Origin: Pelagophyceae sp. CCMP2097 | Lineage: Eukaryota > Sar > Pelagophyceae | Direction of reading: 5' to 3' | NCBI GenBank assembly: GCA_026770575.1 | Contig: MU657821.1 | Span: 1-10,442, forward strand | Length of the DNA: 10,442 nt | In this document: one piece after another, positions 6,857 to 10,442 of the stretch | Layout of the letters: each line of letters begins with the position of its first letter | How positions within the stretch are numbered: position 1 is the first letter of the stretch | Notes under the pieces: model-generated | What the model saw: only the letters and a program-made list of their open reading frames with translations | What the model was told of the DNA's origin: nothing | The model's database searches: none | Program-made: the position numbers and the translations under genes

Positions 6857-9574
6857 CTAAACAAGGGCCGTCGCTCGAGCTTTGAAGCGCGGGTGGTCCA
6901 TCGTCGCGTGCCGGTCGAGGAGGGCCTTGAGCTGCGGGAGCGAGACCTTGGACAGCGAGCCGTCGGCGCCGGCCGCGCTGTACGCGGCGGCGTCTTCGGG
7001 CGAGTCGTTGCCCGACGCGACGAAGATGAGGCGCGGCGGGCGGCCCGCCGCGGCGTCGAGCGCTCGAATCTCGCTGACAATGTCGGTGCCCGCCTTAGTG
7101 TGGTGTACGGGCGCGAAATGCTGGTCCGTGAAGACGATGTCGACGTCCACGTCGCACACGGTCTTTGCAAAGTCGTCGATGGACTGCCTCGTGTCGCCCG
7201 CGACGATGACCGGCGGGCCGTGCAGCGCGATTTTGCCGATGTGCTTCGTGAAGACTTTGCGCTGCAACGCCGAATCGTCGACGAGAGCCATCGTGAGCTG
7301 CGACGGATCGACAGGTCGAGCCTCACCAACAATGTGTTCATCAGTGGACGGCGACGCCGACGAGAGGCTGCTACTGCGCTGCGCGCCGGGGTCGAGCGCG
7401 ACTCCGGAGAGCGCGAGGTGCGCGACGACGCCGGCCTCGGAAAGTCGGAGCCGGAGCGTGCCGCCGAGCGCGTGCGCCGCCACGACCGCCATGGGGAAGC
7501 CGTCTCCCGAGCTCATGGTGTTGGCCGTGGACGTGTGCGCTCGCTCGCCCTCGGCGCCGGCGATGCGATTCAGCTCGGCCTCGCCCATTTCCAAGAGCGC
7601 GGCGTGCTCGGGGCCCGCCCAGTTCGTCAGCTCGATGAAGAGGCCGAAACGCTCGCTCCCGTCGGGCTCGACGCGCATCGTGAGCGTCGGCGCGCGCGTC
7701 GTGCAGCCGTACTTGAACGCGTTCGATAAGATGTTGTCGAACACTATCTTAACGAGCAGCGCGTCGAGTCGGAGCGCCGAAGCGGCCGCCGCGGCCGCGC
7801 CCGCCGTCGGCACGCGCACAAAGGGGCAGTTGGCGTCGCGGTGGCGCCGCAGCCGCTTGTCGACGAGCGAGTCGAGGTCCACCGTCTCGTCCAAGCGCGC
7901 CTCGTAGCAAAAGCTTGAGAGCCGCACGAGCACCAACTTCTCGTTGAGCATCTCGGCCATCTCGTCGACGAGCTCGAGCTGGGCCTCCTCGGAGCAGAGC
8001 TGCCCGAGGACGACGAGGCGGTTCTTGATCTCGTGGCTGACGTACCTTTCCATCCGCTCGTTGGCCTCGGACCGCTCGACGAGCTTGGCCGCGTGGATCT
8101 TCTGAAGCTCGCGGCGCTCCGCGGCGACCTTTTCGAGTTGGTCGAGCCATCGGGCCTCAGCGGCTCGTCGCCGCAGGCGGTGGTCCTTCGCGAGGAGCGC
8201 GACGACGAAGGCGACTGCGGCGGCCGCGCAGACGGTGAGCGCGAACATGGGCCGGCGGCAGTAATGCACTTGCGATCGCGACGTGTAGTAGCAGTGGATG
8301 TCGAGGTCGAGGAACGGCTCGCTCGCTTTCACTTTGTCCGCGTAACCGCCGCCGCGATTCTTATCCGGCGTCTTGATGAGGACGCTCGGCGACCCGACTC
8401 GCACCAGGAAGTTGTCGGGGAAGAGCGCGGACCAGTTGTCCGCCGAGAGCATAAAGGTGAAGACTCCGACGAGCGCGTTGTCCTCGCACCCACCGAGGCC
8501 GCAGAACGGGACCTCGACCATGAGCAAGGCGTCCGCGACGGCGTCGGACGTGGTGAACGGAGCATGCGCGACGAGGCGCCGATGGACCAGGAGCTCGGTG
8601 GTCTCGCGGCCGGGGCGGACGAGCGGCAGGTCGGTGCCGACGTGCTGCGCGCGGACCTCTGCGTCGGCCGTGGCGTCGCCGAGGACGGACCACATAGCCG
8701 AAGCGGGGTGGTACGACTCGGCGTGCGGCGCCGGCGTCTTCGTCGCAATCTCCCGGCCCTGCGAGACCACGTAGTCGACGTTGCTGATGTTGACCGGGAA
8801 GCCGTTCTTGCGGCTCATGAACGCCTCGTACGCCTCGCGGTCGGCGTCCAGCACCGTCGGGTTCCAGACGATGGACGGCGTCATGTGCGAGTTGGCGCCA
8901 CCGTAGAGCGCCGGCACGTGCACCATCTTCTCGAGCTGGAACCGCGTGCTCGCGAGGCCCGGGAGGAGGAAGGGCGTCATCGGTGCGAGGCCCAGCCGGC
9001 GCTCCAGCGTCATGGCCGCGCCCAACGCATATGCCTCGGCGGCGAGCCACTTGCCCCACCTCGTGGCAGCGTCGGCCGCATCGTCGCAGACTTTTTCCTC
9101 GTAGTGGCGCTCCTGCCGCGTAAATTCCCTCAGGACGAGGAAGATCTCCATGACCAGCGCCACAGCCAGCGCCAGGGCCAGCACGGCGCCGATGCACGAC
9201 GTCACCGTAGGCCACGGCGACGGCGCCGAGGTGGCGCCGGCGTCGACGGCATGCGTCGCGTCTGCCGCGCGCTTCTCATCCGCCTCGCTGGAGCCGCGCT
9301 TCTCGTCCGCCTCGCTGGAGCCGCGCTCCTCGTCCGCCTCGCTGGCGCCGCGCTTCTCGTCCGCCTCGCTGGAGCCACGCTCCTTGTCCGCCTCGCTGGC
9401 GCCGCGCTCCTTCGCGGGCCTCGCGGCCGCGCCCGCCGGGCGCCGCCGCGCGCCGGGCGCCGATTTGGCGTCGCGGTCGGCGACCAGGCAACTCTGGAAC
9501 GATGCCGCTGTGGCGACCAAGGCCCCCCACCGTCCGCCGGGCGCCGAGCCTATAAGCTGGCCGCTCGCGAACAT
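6857..9574 (-). CDS. Membrane hybrid histidine kinase with CHASE-like sensor and receiver domain
   Basis: A 905-residue two-component receptor, read from the first ATG at 9574; the frame is open further upstream but without an ATG in view. Order: an N-terminal low-complexity tract with five nonapeptide repeats (55-99), transmembrane helix 1 (about 126-148), a sensor of about 290 residues, transmembrane helix 2 (about 442-462), a charged coiled-coil linker (463-509), and the H-box RYVSHEIKNRL with phospho-acceptor His514. The N-box FDNILSNAFKYG (612-623) follows, then a glycine-rich SSGDGFPM region (688-695) and a receiver domain (about 761-890). The receiver keeps Asp766/Asp767, phospho-acceptor Asp817 (IVFTDQHF), Ser854 and Lys876. 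The sensor resembles CHASE domains: AFMSRKNGFPVNIS, a Trp-x3-Gly-Asp stretch followed by Arg, then PFCGLGGCED...GVFTFML. CHASE domains bind small ligands in receptors such as plant cytokinin receptors. The usual G1 box D-x-G-x-G is replaced by ELTNWAGPEHA (about 648-658). No intron is needed. It is convergent with the armadillo/EF-hand gene. The ligand is unknown. Confidence 0.88.
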   Translation of the reverse strand: MFASGQLIGSAPGGRWGALVATAASFQSCLVADRDAKSAPGARRRPAGAAARPAKERGASEADKERGSSEADEKRGASEADEERGSSEADEKRGSSEADEKRAADATHAVDAGATSAPSPWPTVTSCIGAVLALALAVALVMEIFLVLREFTRQERHYEEKVCDDAADAATRWGKWLAAEAYALGAAMTLERRLGLAPMTPFLLPGLASTRFQLEKMVHVPALYGGANSHMTPSIVWNPTVLDADREAYEAFMSRKNGFPVNISNVDYVVSQGREIATKTPAPHAESYHPASAMWSVLGDATADAEVRAQHVGTDLPLVRPGRETTELLVHRRLVAHAPFTTSDAVADALLMVEVPFCGLGGCEDNALVGVFTFMLSADNWSALFPDNFLVRVGSPSVLIKTPDKNRGGGYADKVKASEPFLDLDIHCYYTSRSQVHYCRRPMFALTVCAAAAVAFVVALLAKDHRLRRRAAEARWLDQLEKVAAERRELQKIHAAKLVERSEANERMERYVSHEIKNRLVVLGQLCSEEAQLELVDEMAEMLNEKLVLVRLSSFCYEARLDETVDLDSLVDKRLRRHRDANCPFVRVPTAGAAAAAASALRLDALLVKIVFDNILSNAFKYGCTTRAPTLTMRVEPDGSERFGLFIELTNWAGPEHAALLEMGEAELNRIAGAEGERAHTSTANTMSSGDGFPMAVVAAHALGGTLRLRLSEAGVVAHLALSGVALDPGAQRSSSLSSASPSTDEHIVGEARPVDPSQLTMALVDDSALQRKVFTKHIGKIALHGPPVIVAGDTRQSIDDFAKTVCDVDVDIVFTDQHFAPVHHTKAGTDIVSEIRALDAAAGRPPRLIFVASGNDSPEDAAAYSAAGADGSLSKVSLPQLKALLDRHATMDHPRFKARATALV
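9278..9412 (-). repeat. Five 27-bp repeats coding nonapeptides KERGxSEAD
   Basis: Five in-frame units read (K/E)(E/K)RG(A/S)SEAD, residues 55-99 of the kinase. The tract is strongly charged and probably disordered. The DNA repeats are nearly identical (CGCTTCTCGTCCGCCTCGCT on the + strand), so copy number is likely to vary. Confidence 0.92.
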
Positions 9575-9672
9575 GGCCGCCGGGTCCAGAGAGCCGCCGA
9601 AGAAGAAGCCGCAATGCGTGCTGCGCCGCTGCCACACAATAGGAATTACTACAATGTCATGTTACGTCAACA

Positions 9673-9702
9673 CGCCTCCTTGCGGTCCGCCTCCTTGCGG
9701 TC
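9673..9702 (+). repeat. Perfect 15-bp tandem repeat, two copies
   Basis: CGCCTCCTTGCGGTC occurs twice back to back, in the presumed 5' UTR or promoter of the kinase gene. Confidence 0.9.
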
Positions 9703-10201
9703 CTCTTGAGGTCTTTTTTTCATGAAGCAAGCGGCAAACTTGCCAACTTTTAAACTGATACAAATTGATATGAAAAGTCAAAAATCGGACTTATGTAAAC
9801 AAAACAAAGGCTCGAGGGGAGCTCCTCAGCACGTTGGGGACTGCGAGTGACGGCACCGATCATCGCTGCATGGGCCGCTGCGGGTCGTCTCGAGTTGAGA
9901 GAGGCGATTTTGGATTTTATTAAATCTCACGGGGCCTTAAGTCCACCTCGACCGATTTGCAGTTTAGCGAGACCACGACGGCCTCAGGCTTCTTCAGGGT
10001 TCGTTTTTTCCCCTTTGGGGGTGAGATAACCACTTGATCCAAGAGGCAGCCGAGACTGTAATCAAGGAGCGGCTGTTGACATGAAAATAAGACACCGTCT
10101 GTCACTGACGTTTGCCCTGGAAAAAGGGAATTCCGGCCCCAGTGCCAGGAGCCAGTTAAGAAAAATGTATATAAACACACCCCATTTTATTGAGTTTTTT
10201 T

Positions 10202-10290
10202 TGGTACCCAGACCCGGATTTGAACCGGCGTACATTCATTTCACTTGCTGACATTTTTCCGAATTTTTATACGCAAAGCCGGGCTCGAAC
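10202..10290 (-). other. Two tRNA T-arm / B-box-like motifs in tandem
   Basis: On the - strand, GCCGGTTCGAGCCCGGC (10278-10294) forms a perfect 5-bp T-stem with a 7-nt loop, preceded by AGGTC like a normal variable loop. Sixty-four nt on, CCGGTTCAAATCCGG (10213-10227) forms a second T-arm, followed by GTCTGGGTACCA, which includes a CCA. Both match the Pol III B-box pattern. Neither has a matching 5' acceptor strand or D-arm, so they are not intact tRNA genes. They could be decayed tRNA-derived elements, or the second could be a retroelement primer-binding site read on +. Confidence 0.35.
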
Positions 10291-10346
10291 CGGCGACCTC
10301 GTGTAAAACCTTTTTACACACGTTGTTAGTAGACGCAGTAGACCTG

Positions 10347-10383
10347 GGGGGATGGCTTACGCGACGCGTGTCGTGGAAGAGCA
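10347..10383 (+). repeat. Element shared with 4437-4474, copy 2
   Basis: It begins GGGGGATGGCTTACGCGACG and ends CGTGGAAGAGCA. It is close to the element lying before the armadillo/EF-hand gene and is in the same orientation. It may precede a + strand gene beyond the window (inference). Confidence 0.7.
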
Positions 10384-10442
10384 GATCGCGGACGAACAAT
10401 GACAACGAGTCCACCAGAGCTGAAGCAGATTTCCGTCTGAAA

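Larger units (their letters stand above)
9575..10442. other. AT-richer intergenic region upstream of the histidine kinase
   Basis: No convincing gene is found. A minus-strand open stretch of 86 codons (9920-10180) has no recognisable motif. The region contains a perfect 15-bp tandem repeat (9673-9702), a CCCCTTTGGGG mini-palindrome near 10010-10020, a TATATAAA at 10168-10175 on +, two tRNA T-arm-like motifs on - (10202-10290), and an element shared with 4437-4474. The kinase promoter should lie in its left part, where 9721-9810 is AT-rich. Confidence 0.6.

Noticed and set aside
9575..9637. Longer kinase start at 9637
   Set aside because: That codon is GTG, which is unlikely in a eukaryotic nuclear gene; the first ATG in frame is at 9574. 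An upstream exon is still possible.
8033..9709. Long + strand open frame (558 codons) opposite the histidine kinase
   Set aside because: It has no recognisable motif, carries Leu/Arg/Ala repeats that mirror the kinase repeats, and the opposite strand encodes clear kinase and receiver motifs. GC-rich coding DNA often opens antisense frames.
9920..10180. 86-codon - strand open frame
   Set aside because: No motif, no similarity I recognise, and it spans AT-rich non-coding-like sequence.
10160..10225. LTR retroelement 5' end with TATA box and primer-binding site
   Set aside because: TATATAAA at 10168 and the TGG at 10202 are too close to fit R and U5, and no second LTR, gag or pol is seen.
10261..10345. 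Intact, split or permuted tRNA gene on -
   Set aside because: The T-arm is good, but I could not find the 5' acceptor strand ACGCAAA on either side, nor a D-arm. The hairpin GTGTAAAA/TTTTACAC does not make a normal anticodon arm.
1..10442. CRISPR array, toxin-antitoxin, phage defence or biosynthetic cluster
   Set aside because: No spaced regular repeats and no such genes; the window is eukaryotic housekeeping and signalling genes on both strands.

Overview
This is a GC-rich eukaryotic nuclear fragment, most likely from a microalga or other protist; a marine stramenopile such as a pelagophyte would fit, but that is inference. The eukaryotic evidence is a cytosolic ribosomal protein eL32 gene, GT-AG introns of about 75-175 nt whose splicing keeps reading frame, genes with independent promoters on both strands, and AT-rich spacers between GC-rich coding regions. 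No bacterial operon structure, Shine-Dalgarno signals or phage genes were seen.

Layout, left to right. Positions 1-531 are non-coding and hold two pairs of direct repeats plus a short tandem repeat. Next come, on +, an intact NicO/UreH-type nickel/cobalt transporter with a His-rich tail (532-1341) and, 87 nt later, a decayed SLC17-like (major facilitator) anion transporter (about 1429-3426). The decayed gene keeps recognisable introns but has stops and frame changes. A possible orphan C-terminal exon (3500-3712) and a strong GC-rich inverted repeat (3735-3843) follow. The single-exon eL32 gene is on - (3854-4258). It shares a 330-nt divergent promoter region, with a doubled TATA-like element, with a + gene encoding an armadillo-like helical protein joined through one 97-nt intron to a C-terminal EF-hand module (4589-6650). 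Converging on that is a - gene for a membrane hybrid histidine kinase (6857-9574), with a CHASE-like sensor, a histidine kinase core and a receiver domain. The last 870 nt are AT-richer, without a convincing gene, and contain two tRNA T-arm-like motifs and a copy of an element also found before the armadillo gene.

The genes do not form one pathway. The main points of interest are the CHASE-type hybrid kinase with a non-canonical ATP lid region, the armadillo plus EF-hand architecture, and the isolated decay of the SLC17-like gene between intact neighbours.
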